From assembly GCF_012935715.1 (NCBI RefSeq), contig NZ_CP052860.1, forward strand, positions 6,820,001-6,884,000: DNA of 64,000 nt. The letters run 5' to 3'. Position 1 is the first letter of the stretch, and each line of letters starts with the position of its first letter. Below are positions 13,101 through 25,874 of this stretch, piece after piece. The notes under the pieces are model-generated. The model did not search any database. It was not told the DNA's origin and worked only from the letters and a program-made list of their open reading frames with translations. Source of the stretch: Pseudomonas sp. ADAK13 (lineage in GTDB: Bacteria; Pseudomonadota; Gammaproteobacteria; Pseudomonadales; Pseudomonadaceae). The position numbers and the translations under genes are program-made.

Positions 13101-13128
13101 TTGACTATCGGCAAATCAGTGTTACAAC
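13101..13128 (+). promoter_or_regulatory. Candidate sigma-70 promoter for cspD
   Basis: TTGACT at 13101-13106 and TACAAC at 13123-13128 with a 16-base spacer. This would give a leader of about 110 bases. Identified by eye; no experimental support. Confidence 0.45.
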
Positions 13129-13244
13129 CAATAGAACCCACAGTGGGTAAAAAAGGTCCGCGCAGTCAACCTTATTTATTCGGGTTAGGACGGATAAACT
13201 GGATGATACTCCAGTGATGGAGTCTGGTGCAGAGGGATATGGGC

Positions 13245-13505
13245 ATGGCAAGCGGTAAGGTCAAGTGGTTCAACAATGCCAAGGGTTACGGCTTCGTGGT
13301 TGAAGACGGAAAGGAAGAAGACCTATTTGCGCATTACTCGGCTATCCAGATGGATGGCTACAAGACACTGAAAGCAGGGCAAGCGGTTTCCTTCGAGATC
13401 ATTCAGGGACCCAAAGGCCTGCATGCAGTGAATATCGGTGCTCCCGTCAGCGCCAGCACACCTAAAGCAGACGTCGCTCAAAAACCAAAAAAACAGCCGG
13501 CCTGA
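13245..13505 (+). CDS. cspD: Cold-shock-domain protein, CspD-like
   Basis: 86 residues. The single cold-shock domain has both nucleic-acid-binding motifs: RNP1 as KGYGFVV and RNP2 as DLFAHYSA. CspD in other proteobacteria is a stationary-phase single-strand DNA/RNA-binding protein that inhibits replication. A basic C-terminal tail (KADVAQKPKKQPA) extends beyond the domain. The start is the ATG at 13245, with AGAGGGA seven bases before it; ATG 13239 and GTG 13227 are less well placed. It is divergent from clpS, the conserved arrangement. Confidence 0.93.
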   Translation: MASGKVKWFNNAKGYGFVVEDGKEEDLFAHYSAIQMDGYKTLKAGQAVSFEIIQGPKGLHAVNIGAPVSASTPKADVAQKPKKQPA

Positions 13506-13526
13506 TCAGCGCTGAGCAAACGCTCT

Positions 13527-13558
13527 AAAAAAAACCGGCCTCAGGGCCGGTTTTTTTG
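13527..13558. terminator. Bidirectional terminator between cspD and icd
   Basis: A 10-bp stem (AAAACCGGCC / GGCCGGTTTT) with loop TCAG. A T run follows on the plus strand and an A run precedes it, so it can terminate both convergent genes. Confidence 0.92.
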
Positions 13559-13573
13559 TGCCCGCGTATCAGC

Positions 13574-14830
13574 CTACATGTGCGAAATCAGCGCATCCCC
13601 GAACGCCGACGAAGACAGCAGCTTCGCGCCGTCCATCAGGCGATGGAAGTCATAGGTCACGGTCTTGGCAGAAATCGCACCATTGGTGCCCTTGATGATC
13701 AAGTCGGCCGCTTCGGTCCAGCCCATGTGACGCAACATCATTTCCGCCGACAGGATCAGCGAACCCGGGTTGACTTGGTCCTTGCCGGCATACTTCGGCG
13801 CGGTACCGTGGGTGGCTTCGAACATTGCCACGGTGTCGGACAGGTTGGCGCCCGGTGCGATACCGATACCGCCCACTTCCGCCGCCAGGGCGTCAGACAG
13901 GTAGTCACCATTAAGGTTAAGGGTGGCGATCACGTCATATTCGGCCGGACGCAGCAGGATCTGCTGGAGCATGGCGTCCGCAATCGCGTCCTTGACCACC
14001 ACGTTCTTGCCGGTACGCGGGTTCTTGAATTGCATCCACGGCCCGCCGTCCAGCAAGGTCGCGCCGAATTCTTCGGCCGCCACTTCATAGGCCCATTCCT
14101 TGAAGGCACCTTCGGTGAACTTCATGATGTTGCCTTTGTGCACGATGGTCAGCGAGTCGCGGTCGTTATCCACGACATACTGCAAGGCCTTGCGTGCCAG
14201 GCGCTTGGTGCCTTCCAGGGACACCGGCTTGACGCCGATCCCGCAGTTCTGGTCGAAACGAATCTTGGTGACGCCCATCTCTTCCTTCAGGAACTTGATG
14301 ACCTTGATCGCTTCCGGGGAGCCCGCCTTCCACTCGATGCCGGCGTAGATGTCCTCGGAGTTCTCCCGGAAGATGGTCATGTCCACATCGCCAGGCCTTT
14401 TGACCGGGCTTGGCACACCTTCAAACCAGCGCACCGGGCGCAGGCACACATAAAGGTCGAGTTGTTGGCGCAGGGCCACGTTCAGCGAACGGATGCCGCC
14501 ACCGACCGGGGTGGTCAGCGGGCCCTTGATGGAGACCACGTAATCCTTGACCGCATCCAGGGTTTCCTGGGGCAGCCAGGTGTCCTGGTCGTAAACCTGA
14601 GTGGCCTTTTCGCCGGCATAAACCTCCATCCAGGAGATTTTGCGCTTGCCGCCATAAGCCTTGTTAACAGCTGCATCGACCACCTTGATCATCACCGGGC
14701 TGATGTCGACGCCAATACCGTCACCTTCAATGAAGGGGATGATCGGGTTGTCAGGAACATTGAGAGAATGGTCTGCATTGACGGTGATTTTGTCGCCGAC
14801 TGCCGGAACCTGAATCTTCTTGTATCCCAT
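13574..14830 (-). CDS. icd: NADP-dependent isocitrate dehydrogenase, dimeric type
   Basis: 418 residues. It oxidatively decarboxylates isocitrate to 2-oxoglutarate in the TCA cycle. The substrate-binding segment [20 protein letters not shown] includes the serine that is phosphorylated by AceK in E. coli. The acidic metal-binding motif region is [20 protein letters not shown], and the NADP-binding segment is [17 protein letters not shown]. The ATG at 14830 is preferred over 14842 because GGAG lies six bases upstream of it. A second, unrelated monomeric enzyme (idh) is encoded divergently next door. Confidence 0.95.
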   Translation of the reverse strand: MGYKKIQVPAVGDKITVNADHSLNVPDNPIIPFIEGDGIGVDISPVMIKVVDAAVNKAYGGKRKISWMEVYAGEKATQVYDQDTWLPQETLDAVKDYVVSIKGPLTTPVGGGIRSLNVALRQQLDLYVCLRPVRWFEGVPSPVKRPGDVDMTIFRENSEDIYAGIEWKAGSPEAIKVIKFLKEEMGVTKIRFDQNCGIGVKPVSLEGTKRLARKALQYVVDNDRDSLTIVHKGNIMKFTEGAFKEWAYEVAAEEFGATLLDGGPWMQFKNPRTGKNVVVKDAIADAMLQQILLRPAEYDVIATLNLNGDYLSDALAAEVGGIGIAPGANLSDTVAMFEATHGTAPKYAGKDQVNPGSLILSAEMMLRHMGWTEAADLIIKGTNGAISAKTVTYDFHRLMDGAKLLSSSAFGDALISHM

Positions 14831-17550
<2,720 letters not shown>

Positions 17551-17602
17551 TGCTTTACGGTGCCGCCGCATGAGGATCGCTAGCTAATCCTTGTGCGACA
17601 GG

Positions 17603-17639
17603 AAAATCCGGAATTCGAAAGGATTCCGGATTTTTTTTG
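17603..17639 (+). terminator. Terminator of idh
   Basis: An 11-bp stem (AAATCCGGAAT 17604-17614 / ATTCCGGATTT 17623-17633) followed by a run of T. Confidence 0.92.
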
Positions 17640-17722
17640 CCTGCTTTTCAGGAACGGGCGCAGTCCTTGCTTTGTCTTCTTATTGTTCCACCCCTCGAAA
17701 AACAATAAATAAGGACGTTCCC

Positions 17723-18940
17723 ATGCCAAGAAACCTCCTACAGGTACTGACCTGCTCCTCGGCACTGGCCTTGCTGACGGCCTGCGCAGGCACTTCAAGC
17801 CCCTACCCGCACGCTCAGGAACCGATCGGCGACGTACAAACCATGTACGACGGCAAGCTCAGCGAACAAGCCGCCGTCAGCACCTTCCGCAATATCGATC
17901 GACTGTTCCCGGTACGCACCATCCAGGCCGGTGGCCACCCGTTTCCACTGCCACGCAGCAGCCAGCCGCTGGGCCCGGTGGCATTCGACTATGAAGGCAA
18001 ACGCTATAGCCTTGACGATTACGTCACCCTCAACCGGGTAACAGGCCTGCTGGTGATCAAGAACGGCCAGGTCGTTACTGAACGCTACGAAAAGGGCAAC
18101 ACGCCAGACACCCGATGGATGTCGATGTCAGTGGCCAAGTCGATTACCTCGACCCTCGTGGGCGCCGCACTGCAGGACGGCTCGATCAAAAGCCTTGATG
18201 ACAAAGTCACCCACTACTTGCCCGCACTCGCCGGCAGCGGTTACGACCAGGCCACCGTTCGCCAGGTGCTGGCGATGCGCTCCGGAGTCAAATGGAGTGA
18301 GAAATACGCTGACCCGACGTCAGACCGACGCATGATGCTCAAGCTGCAAACCGAACAAGTGCCCGGTTCCGCCCTCAAGTTCATGGCCAGCCTGCCCAGC
18401 GCCGCGCCACCCGGCACTCGCACCAACTACAGCACCGGCGAGACACAAGTGCTGGGCCAACTGGTGAGTGCCGCCGTGGGCAAGCCACTGGCGCAGTACC
18501 TGAGTGAGAAAATCTGGGCGCCGTACGGCATGCAAACCGACGCCAACTGGTGGCTCGACGGCCCCAATGGCAACGAGGTGGGCGGCAGCGGCATCAGCGC
18601 AACGCTCGAAGATTACGGACGCTTCGGGCAATTCGTACTCAGTGGCGGCCAAGCCGGCGACAAACAGGTGCTGCCCAAAGGCTGGATGAGCTTCGCCAGC
18701 GCCACCACCGGCACCGACCCGGCGTACGGCGACTTCGCCTCCATGTGGTGGCCCGCCTGGACCGCCGCCTCCAAGGCAGACAAAGCCTTCACGGCTGCCG
18801 GGATTTTCGGCCAGTTTGTCTACATCAATCCCACGCAAAACGTGGTGATCGTCGTATGGCAAGCGCAAACCAAGGCCACCGGCGGCGAAGTGATTGACGA
18901 CATGGTCGCCTTCGACGCCATTACCAAAGCCGCTAAGTAA
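17723..18940 (+). CDS. Serine hydrolase lipoprotein, beta-lactamase/class C family
   Basis: 405 residues. A lipoprotein signal peptide ends in the lipobox LLTAC (Cys at about residue 21), so the protein is probably membrane-anchored in the periplasm or outer membrane. The catalytic SxxK motif is in MSMSVAKSITSTLVG, and the second motif is RTNYSTGETQVLG (Tyr present, Thr in place of the usual Asn). This fold covers class C beta-lactamases, esterases (EstB) and peptidases; the true substrate cannot be named. The start is the ATG at 17723, after AAGGA; the longer open frame upstream runs through the idh terminator. It appears to be a single-gene unit ending in a 12-bp hairpin. Confidence 0.88.
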   Translation: MPRNLLQVLTCSSALALLTACAGTSSPYPHAQEPIGDVQTMYDGKLSEQAAVSTFRNIDRLFPVRTIQAGGHPFPLPRSSQPLGPVAFDYEGKRYSLDDYVTLNRVTGLLVIKNGQVVTERYEKGNTPDTRWMSMSVAKSITSTLVGAALQDGSIKSLDDKVTHYLPALAGSGYDQATVRQVLAMRSGVKWSEKYADPTSDRRMMLKLQTEQVPGSALKFMASLPSAAPPGTRTNYSTGETQVLGQLVSAAVGKPLAQYLSEKIWAPYGMQTDANWWLDGPNGNEVGGSGISATLEDYGRFGQFVLSGGQAGDKQVLPKGWMSFASATTGTDPAYGDFASMWWPAWTAASKADKAFTAAGIFGQFVYINPTQNVVIVVWQAQTKATGGEVIDDMVAFDAITKAAK

Positions 18941-18943
18941 CCG

Positions 18944-18972
18944 ACAGGGGCGCCCTCGGCGGGCGCCCCTGT
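18944..18972 (+). terminator. Hairpin after the serine hydrolase gene
   Basis: A perfect 12-bp stem (ACAGGGGCGCCC / GGGCGCCCCTGT) with loop TCGGC, three bases after the stop codon. There is no T run, so it may need Rho or act as an mRNA 3' stabiliser. Confidence 0.7.
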
Positions 18973-19009
18973 ATGATGCCCCTCTGTTATCAGCTCTGCG
19001 AGACGCCCC

Positions 19010-19456
19010 ATGACCTGGCTACCCCACATCACCGTCGCGACCATCGTCGAAGACAACGGCCGCTTCCTGATGGTCGAAGAGCTCAAGGGCGGCCGCGCCG
19101 TGCTTAACCAGCCCGCCGGGCACCTCGACCCGAACGAAACCCTGACCGAGGCCGCCGTGCGCGAAACCCTCGAAGAAACCGGCTGGGACGTCGAAGCTAC
19201 CGGGATCGTCGGGATTTACCTGTACACCGCTCCCAGCAACGGCGTGACGTATCAGCGGGTGTGCTTCACCGCCAAGGCCCTGAAACACCACCCGGACTAT
19301 CAATTGGACGACGGCATCGTGCGCGCCCGCTGGCTGACCCGTGACGAATTGATGGCCCTGCGCGAGGACTGGCGCAGCGAGCTGATTATCCGCTGCATCG
19401 ACGATTATCTGGCCGGCCAACGCCACAGCCTCGAATTGATCCGCCCTTCTCTTTAG
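19010..19456 (+). CDS. nudJ: Nudix hydrolase, NudJ-like phosphatase
   Basis: 148 residues. The complete Nudix box is GHLDPNETLTEAAVRETLEE followed by TGW (Gx5Ex7REUxEExGU). NudJ (YmfB) hydrolyses nucleoside tri- and diphosphates and thiamin pyrimidine pyrophosphate in E. coli, where it also lies upstream of mnmA. Here mnmA follows after 59 bases, so the pairing supports the call. The exact substrate range is inferred from the family. Confidence 0.88.
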   Translation: MTWLPHITVATIVEDNGRFLMVEELKGGRAVLNQPAGHLDPNETLTEAAVRETLEETGWDVEATGIVGIYLYTAPSNGVTYQRVCFTAKALKHHPDYQLDDGIVRARWLTRDELMALREDWRSELIIRCIDDYLAGQRHSLELIRPSL

Positions 19457-19515
19457 CCTTGCAGACGCGAGCCTGCTAGAATCGCGTCCTTTTTAAAGAC
19501 ACCCGTTGAAATCCT

Positions 19516-20640
19516 ATGCGTGATCCAGCCCCTTCTGACACACAAAAGAAGCGCGTCATCGTCGGCATGTCCGGCGGCGTGGATTCTTCCGTTTCCGCCG
19601 TTCTGCTCATGGAGCAGGGTTATGAGGTGGAAGGCCTGTTCATGAAGAACTGGGAAGAAGACGATGGAACGGAATATTGCACCGCCATGGACGACCTGGC
19701 GGATGCCCAGGCCGTCTGTGACAAAATCGCCATCAAGCTGCACACCGCCAACTTCGCCGCCGAGTACTGGGACAACGTGTTCGAGCACTTCCTGGCCGAA
19801 TACAAGGCCGGCCGCACGCCGAACCCGGACATCCTGTGTAACCGCGAGATCAAGTTCAAGGCGTTCCTCGACTACGCAATGATCCTCGGTGCCGACCTGA
19901 TTGCCACTGGCCACTACGTGCGCCGTCGCGATATCGATGGCCGCACCGAATTGCTCAAGGGCCTGGACGCCAACAAGGACCAGAGCTATTTCCTGCACGC
20001 CGTCGGCGGCGAACAGATCGCCAAGACCCTGTTCCCGGTGGGCGAACTGGAAAAGCCCGAAGTGCGCGCGATTGCCGAGAAACACGGCCTGGCCACCGCC
20101 AAGAAGAAGGATTCCACCGGGATCTGCTTTATCGGCGAGCGCCGTTTCAGCGACTTCCTCAAGCAGTACCTGCCGGCGCAACCGGGTGAGATCAAGACCA
20201 CCGAAGGCGAAATCATCGGCCGTCACCACGGCTTGATGTACCACACCATCGGCCAGCGTCAGGGCCTGGGCATCGGCGGCTTGAAAGACGCCGGCGAAGA
20301 GCCGTGGTACGTGCTGGTCAAGGACCTGGAGCACAACGAGCTGATCGTCGGCCAGGGCAATGACCACCCATGGCTGTTCTCCCGCGCCCTGCTCGCCTCG
20401 GACATCTACTGGGTCAACCCGGTCGACCTGAGCAGCCCGCGCCGCCTCACGGCCAAAGTGCGCTATCGCCAGAGCGACCAGCCCTGCACCCTGGAAAAAA
20501 CCGCCACCGGCTATCGCGCCACCTTCGACGACCCGCAGCGCGCCGTAACGCCGGGCCAATCGGTAGTGTTCTATGACGGAGAGATTTGCCTGGGGGGCGG
20601 TGTGATCGAAGTTGCCGAACCCTGGAGCAGCCAGGCATGA
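19516..20640 (+). CDS. mnmA: tRNA-specific 2-thiouridylase
   Basis: 374 residues. It adds sulfur to U34 of tRNA-Lys, -Glu and -Gln. The PP-loop is [15 protein letters not shown] near residue 16. The two catalytic cysteines lie in the [12 protein letters not shown] and [13 protein letters not shown] motifs. The ATG at 19516 gives a short polar lead of about 10 residues ([10 protein letters not shown]), normal for pseudomonads. It overlaps hflD by four bases (ATGA). Confidence 0.96.
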   Translation: MRDPAPSDTQKKRVIVGMSGGVDSSVSAVLLMEQGYEVEGLFMKNWEEDDGTEYCTAMDDLADAQAVCDKIAIKLHTANFAAEYWDNVFEHFLAEYKAGRTPNPDILCNREIKFKAFLDYAMILGADLIATGHYVRRRDIDGRTELLKGLDANKDQSYFLHAVGGEQIAKTLFPVGELEKPEVRAIAEKHGLATAKKKDSTGICFIGERRFSDFLKQYLPAQPGEIKTTEGEIIGRHHGLMYHTIGQRQGLGIGGLKDAGEEPWYVLVKDLEHNELIVGQGNDHPWLFSRALLASDIYWVNPVDLSSPRRLTAKVRYRQSDQPCTLEKTATGYRATFDDPQRAVTPGQSVVFYDGEICLGGGVIEVAEPWSSQA

Positions 20641-21260
20641 GCCCTACCCAGGAGCAACTGACGGCACTGGGCGGCGTGTTTCTCGCCGCGGTGCTGGTGG
20701 ACAAGATCGCCAAGACCGGCCAGGTCACCGAGGCCGGCCTGACCTGCATGCTCGGCAGCCTGCTGATCCGCGACCCCAAGGACACCCTGGAAGTCTACGG
20801 CGGCGACGACCTGGCCCTGCGTGAAGGTTATCGCGCGCTGGTCGGCGCCCTGGAGCGCGACCCAAGCACCTTGCAGCGCGAGCCACTGCGCTACGCCCTG
20901 TCGATGCTCGGCCTGGAGCGTCAATTGGCCAAGCGCGACGATTTGCTGGAAACCATCGGCAAGCGCCTGCCGCAGATCCAGTCCCAGGTCGAGCATTTCG
21001 GCCCGGCCCACGAAAACGTGATCGCGGCCTGTGGCGCCCTGTACCAGGACACCCTGAGCACCTTGCGCCAGCGGATCCAGGTGCACGGCGACATGCGCAA
21101 CCTGCAACAACCGAACAACGCCTCGAAAATCCGCGCCTTGCTCCTGGCCGGTATTCGTTCGGCGCGGTTGTGGCGCCAGTTGGGCGGTCACCGCTGGCAG
21201 CTGGTGATCAGCCGTCGCAAATTGCTTAAAGAGCTTTACCCGTTGATGCGCAACGAATAA
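20637..21260 (+). CDS. hflD: High frequency lysogenization protein HflD homologue
   Basis: 207 residues, all-helical. HflD is a peripheral inner-membrane protein that in E. coli binds phage lambda CII; its host role is unclear. The conserved start is [20 protein letters not shown], and the ORF closes with [20 protein letters not shown]. The ATG sits on the mnmA stop (ATGA), the same mnmA-hflD-purB order as in enterobacteria, indicating cotranscription and translational coupling. Confidence 0.92.
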   Translation: MSPTQEQLTALGGVFLAAVLVDKIAKTGQVTEAGLTCMLGSLLIRDPKDTLEVYGGDDLALREGYRALVGALERDPSTLQREPLRYALSMLGLERQLAKRDDLLETIGKRLPQIQSQVEHFGPAHENVIAACGALYQDTLSTLRQRIQVHGDMRNLQQPNNASKIRALLLAGIRSARLWRQLGGHRWQLVISRRKLLKELYPLMRNE

Positions 21261-21297
21261 GTCGCCGCAACCGATTTTTTTATAGCCTCACGCGTAA

Positions 21298-22755
<1,458 letters not shown>

Positions 22756-22775
22756 TAGCTGCTTGACCCTTTGAG

Positions 22776-22801
22776 ACGCCCGGCAGCGCCGGGCGTTTTT
22801 A
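22776..22801 (+). terminator. Terminator of purB
   Basis: A 9-bp stem (ACGCCCGGC / GCCGGGCGT) with a three-base loop and a T run. Confidence 0.92.
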
Positions 22802-22839
22802 TTCCCGTCTGAAAAGTGCTTTTTTTCAATAGGTTACAC

Positions 22840-24006
22840 ATGAATCCTGACATTCCTCTTCAACTTCTGGGCGGCATCACGGCACGCGAGTTCCTGCGCG
22901 ACTACTGGCAGAAAAAACCGCTGCTGATCCGCCAGGCCATTCCTGATTTCGAAAGCCCGATCGACGCCGACGAACTGGCCGGCCTGGCGCTGGAAGAAGA
23001 AGTCGAGTCGCGCCTGATCATCGAACACGGCGAACGCCCGTGGGAGTTGCGTCGCGGCCCGTTCGCCGAAGATGCGTTCAGCACCCTGCCCGAGCGCGAG
23101 TGGACCCTGCTGGTGCAGGCCGTCGACCAGTTCGTGCCGGAAGTGGCCGAACTGCTGGAAAACTTCCGTTTCCTGCCAAGCTGGCGCATCGACGACGTGA
23201 TGATCAGCTATGCCGCCCCCGGTGGCAGCGTCGGTCCGCACTTCGACAACTACGACGTGTTCCTGCTGCAGGGTTCCGGCAAGCGCAACTGGAAGATCGG
23301 CCAGATGTGCAACTCCGAAAGCCCGCTGCTGCAACACGCGGACCTGCGCATCCTCGCTGAATTCGAAGAGACCGCCGAATGGGTGCTGGAACCGGGCGAC
23401 ATGCTCTACCTGCCGCCACGCCTGGCCCACTGCGGTGTCGCCGTGGATGACTGCATGACCTACTCCGTAGGCTTCCGCGCCCCGAGCGCGGCTGAAGTGC
23501 TGACCCACTTCACCGACTTCCTCAGCCAGTACCTGACGGACGAAGAGCGCTACACCGACGCCGATGCCCAGCCGGTCAGCGACCCGCACCAGATCCAGGG
23601 CGACGCCCTCGACCGCCTGAAGAGCCTGCTGGCCGAGCACATGAGCGACGAGCGCATGCTGCTGACCTGGTTCGGCCAGTTCATGACCGAGCCGCGCTAC
23701 CCGGAACTGGTCGCCGGCCCGGAAGTGGAAGAAGAGGACCTGCTGGGCAGCCTGGAAAACGGCGCCGTGCTGATCCGCAACCCGAGCGCCCGCCTGGCCT
23801 GGTCCGAAGTGGACGACGACCTGCTGCTGTTCGCCAGCGGCCAGAGCCGCCTGTTGCCGGGCAAGCTGCGGGAACTGCTGAAGCTGGTTTGCGCCGCCGA
23901 CGCCCTGCACATCGACAACCTCGGCCCATGGCTGGCGGATGAAGATGGCTGCGCCCTGCTGTGGGAACTGGTCAAGCAAGGGAGCCTGGGGTTTGCCGAT
24001 GAATAA
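22840..24006 (+). CDS. roxA: JmjC-type ribosomal oxygenase, RoxA/YcfD-like
   Basis: 388 residues. YcfD in E. coli is a 2-oxoglutarate/Fe(II) oxygenase that hydroxylates an arginine of ribosomal protein L16. The JmjC (cupin) core is at about residues 95-220: the HxD iron ligands lie in GGSVGPHFDNYDVFLLQ and the distal histidine in PPRLAHCGVAVDD. The C-terminal half matches the dimerisation and winged-helix regions of this family. The start is the ATG at 22840, giving MNPDIPLQLLGG. It overlaps the downstream acetyltransferase by eight bases. Confidence 0.9.
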   Translation: MNPDIPLQLLGGITAREFLRDYWQKKPLLIRQAIPDFESPIDADELAGLALEEEVESRLIIEHGERPWELRRGPFAEDAFSTLPEREWTLLVQAVDQFVPEVAELLENFRFLPSWRIDDVMISYAAPGGSVGPHFDNYDVFLLQGSGKRNWKIGQMCNSESPLLQHADLRILAEFEETAEWVLEPGDMLYLPPRLAHCGVAVDDCMTYSVGFRAPSAAEVLTHFTDFLSQYLTDEERYTDADAQPVSDPHQIQGDALDRLKSLLAEHMSDERMLLTWFGQFMTEPRYPELVAGPEVEEEDLLGSLENGAVLIRNPSARLAWSEVDDDLLLFASGQSRLLPGKLRELLKLVCAADALHIDNLGPWLADEDGCALLWELVKQGSLGFADE

Positions 24007-24421
24007 GATTCACGTAAGTGTCGCGGACTGGCAAAAGGATATCGCCGAGATACGGCGCATTCGTGAAGCGGTATTTATCGCTGAACAATCGGTTCCACCG
24101 GAGCTGGAATGGGATGCAGACGACGCAGGGGCTGTGCATTTCCTCGCGTTCGAAGGCGACTTTCCCATCGGCACCGCCCGCCTGCTGCCCACCGGCGAGA
24201 TCGGGCGTGTGTCGGTCCTCAAGGACTGGCGCGGCCTGAAGGTGGGCGACAAGCTGATGGAAGCGGTGATCGGCGTGGCCGAGAAACGCGGCCAGACCCG
24301 GCAGATCCTCAGTGCACAAGTCCATGCAGCGCCGTTTTACGAGCGCCTGGGCTTCAAGATTGTCAGCGATGAGTTCCTGGAAGTCGGGATTCCTCACGTT
24401 GATATGGTGCGCGAGGGCTGA
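23999..24421 (+). CDS. GNAT family N-acetyltransferase
   Basis: 140 residues, a single ElaA/YjgM-type GNAT domain. The acetyl-CoA-binding segment is IGRVSVLKDWRGLKVGDKLM. Further conserved positions are LSAQVHAAPFYERLGFKIV near the C-terminus. It overlaps the end of the roxA-like gene, so the two form a unit, an order I recall from P. aeruginosa (PA2630-PA2631). The substrate is unknown. Confidence 0.88.
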   Translation: MNKIHVSVADWQKDIAEIRRIREAVFIAEQSVPPELEWDADDAGAVHFLAFEGDFPIGTARLLPTGEIGRVSVLKDWRGLKVGDKLMEAVIGVAEKRGQTRQILSAQVHAAPFYERLGFKIVSDEFLEVGIPHVDMVREG

Positions 24422-24436
24422 CTTTAGACCGAGTCG

Positions 24437-24513
24437 CTCCCATCGCAGGCAAGCCAGCTCCCACAGGAGAATGCATTCCAAATGTGGGAGCTGGCTTGCC
24501 TGCGATAGCGGTA
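24437..24513. repeat. REPIN (inverted REP pair)
   Basis: Left arm CATCGCAGGCAAGCCAGCTC then CCACA; right arm TGTGGGAGCTGGCTTGCCTG then CGATAGCGG; about 17 bases apart. Same family as the repeat at 10191, but with arms in the opposite order. Confidence 0.92.
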
Positions 24514-24526
24514 TCAGCAACACCCC

Positions 24527-24562
24527 AAAAGGCCCTGCCATCCACCGATGCCAGGGCCTTTT
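24527..24562 (+). terminator. Terminator after the roxA-GNAT unit
   Basis: An 11-bp outer stem (AAAAGGCCCTG / CAGGGCCTTTT) extended by an inner CATC/GATG pairing. The symmetric T and A tails would allow function in either direction. Confidence 0.8.
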
Positions 24563-24643
24563 GCCGTCCAGGATTCAACTTGCGGGCTACAAAGCCGACA
24601 AACTGGCACTATCTAGCCTAAATGACTCGCAGAGATAACGGAC

Positions 24644-25381
24644 ATGTCCCTACGCACCCTGCTCACCACTGTGCTCCTGGCCACCAGCTTCTCGGTGATG
24701 GCCGCCACCGAAGTCGTGCCCCTGAGCAACCGCACCAGCGCCGACCTGCTGCCCGTGGCACAGAATTTTATCGGCAAGGACGGCACCGTCAGCGCCTACG
24801 GCAACCAACTGATCGTGAATGCCGAGCCGGACAAGATCCAGGGCCTGCGCGCCCTGCTCTCGCAACTGGACACGCCGTCCAAACGCCTGCTGATCACCGT
24901 CGACACCAACGAGAACAACCAGCAAAGCAACGGCAACAATCAAACCCAGGTGATCACCTACAGCACTGAAAGCCGCGACGGCGGGATCCAGCAGATCCAG
25001 GCCAGCGAAGGTGTGCCCGCGCTGATCCAGGTCGGCCAGAGCGTGCCGCTCACCACCACCCAGCCCGATGCCTACGGTCGCCCGCAAAATCAGACCCAGT
25101 ATCGCAACGTGACTCAGGGCTTCTACGTCACCGCCAGCGTCACCGGAGAGACCGTGCACCTGAGCATCAGTACCAATCGTGACCGCATGAGCCAGGAACG
25201 TCCCGATGTAGTGAACGTGCAAAGTACCGACACAACCATCAGCGGACGCCTCGGCGAGTGGATCACCCTGGCCGGGATCAATCGCCAGACTCAGGCCGAC
25301 AAAAGCACTACAACCCGCAGCTACTCTACTCAGGGGCGTGATGACCTGACCTTGCGGGTCAAAGTCGACACCCTGAACTGA
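24644..25381 (+). CDS. Exported secretin-like protein (orphan)
   Basis: 245 residues with a signal peptide (first 20 residues, ending SVMAA). Residues about 24-85 resemble the secretin N1-type subdomain (VVPLSNRTSADLLPVAQNF then an LIVNAEPDKI strand). The remainder has beta-strand patterns like the start of a secretin C-domain (VPALIQVGQSVPL, GRLGEWITLAGINRQ, DLTLRVKVDTLN), but the protein is far shorter than pore-forming secretins (500-700 residues) and lacks a C-terminal S-domain. There are no secretion genes around it. A similar gene precedes aceA in other pseudomonads as far as I recall. Function unknown. Confidence 0.78.
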   Translation: MSLRTLLTTVLLATSFSVMAATEVVPLSNRTSADLLPVAQNFIGKDGTVSAYGNQLIVNAEPDKIQGLRALLSQLDTPSKRLLITVDTNENNQQSNGNNQTQVITYSTESRDGGIQQIQASEGVPALIQVGQSVPLTTTQPDAYGRPQNQTQYRNVTQGFYVTASVTGETVHLSISTNRDRMSQERPDVVNVQSTDTTISGRLGEWITLAGINRQTQADKSTTTRSYSTQGRDDLTLRVKVDTLN

Positions 25382-25420
25382 AGCACCAAAAACTGACTGG
25401 CGAGTCGTATTAGACTAAAG

Positions 25421-25448
25421 ATGTAGTGCTTCAAAAAAAGCACTACAA
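25421..25448. promoter_or_regulatory. RccR-type operator of aceA
   Basis: A perfect 10-base inverted repeat, TGTAGTGCTT (25422-25431) and AAGCACTACA (25438-25447), with a 6-base spacer; the whole is 28 bases with one flanking base each side. RccR, a KDPG-responsive RpiR-family regulator of P. fluorescens, is reported to bind a 28-bp pseudo-palindrome at aceA with TGTAGT/ACTACA half-sites. Size, sequence and position all agree. It lies just upstream of the promoter candidate. Confidence 0.82.
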
Positions 25449-25453
25449 AACAT

Positions 25454-25482
25454 TTGACGATCCAAAAAAGCATGGGCATGAT
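25454..25482 (+). promoter_or_regulatory. Candidate aceA promoter
   Basis: TTGACG at 25454-25459 and CATGAT at 25477-25482, spacer 17. It begins six bases after the RccR palindrome. Confidence 0.5.
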
Positions 25483-25874
25483 GGCCTCGCTCCCGCTAAT
25501 CAGGGGCCCTGGCAAGGGCCTTCGGATCGCCGCTCAAAGCCACCCACCTGAGCCGATTCGTGTCTGTACCGCCCACAAGGTGTGTTTGACGAGGTTGCGA
25601 CTGGAACGAAGTTGTCCCGAGGGACGGAAGCTAACCAGGTAACCCGGCAACACACTGATGGATCGTACAAAGGCCCACGACGCCCGAAGACCGTTCGCAG
25701 TTCGCCCTTACCTGCTCAACTCCCCCTTGAGCCAATCGTTCATCCCGTCGCCTTCCCCGCCAAGCCTGACTTGACCGCCTAAGCTTCTGGTCAGCGAGCA
25801 GCCATAACCACGCACTGATACGTGGCTGGCAAATGGAATTTTCCACCTAGACCTATGCGACGAGGTTTTTCCCC

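Larger units (their letters stand above)
25382..25874. other. 493-base aceA upstream region
   Basis: No gene supported. It holds the RccR-type palindrome (25421-25448), a promoter candidate (25454-25482) and then a leader of about 385 bases with several small hairpins, for example GTCCC-GA-GGGAC near 25615-25626. The leader is unusually long for a metabolic gene. Confidence 0.6.

Noticed and set aside
25580-25650. Possible structured RNA (GTCCC-GA-GGGAC and flanking) in the aceA leader resembling a riboswitch
   Set aside because: I could not match it to any known riboswitch or RNase P/tmRNA core; only the long leader itself is reported.
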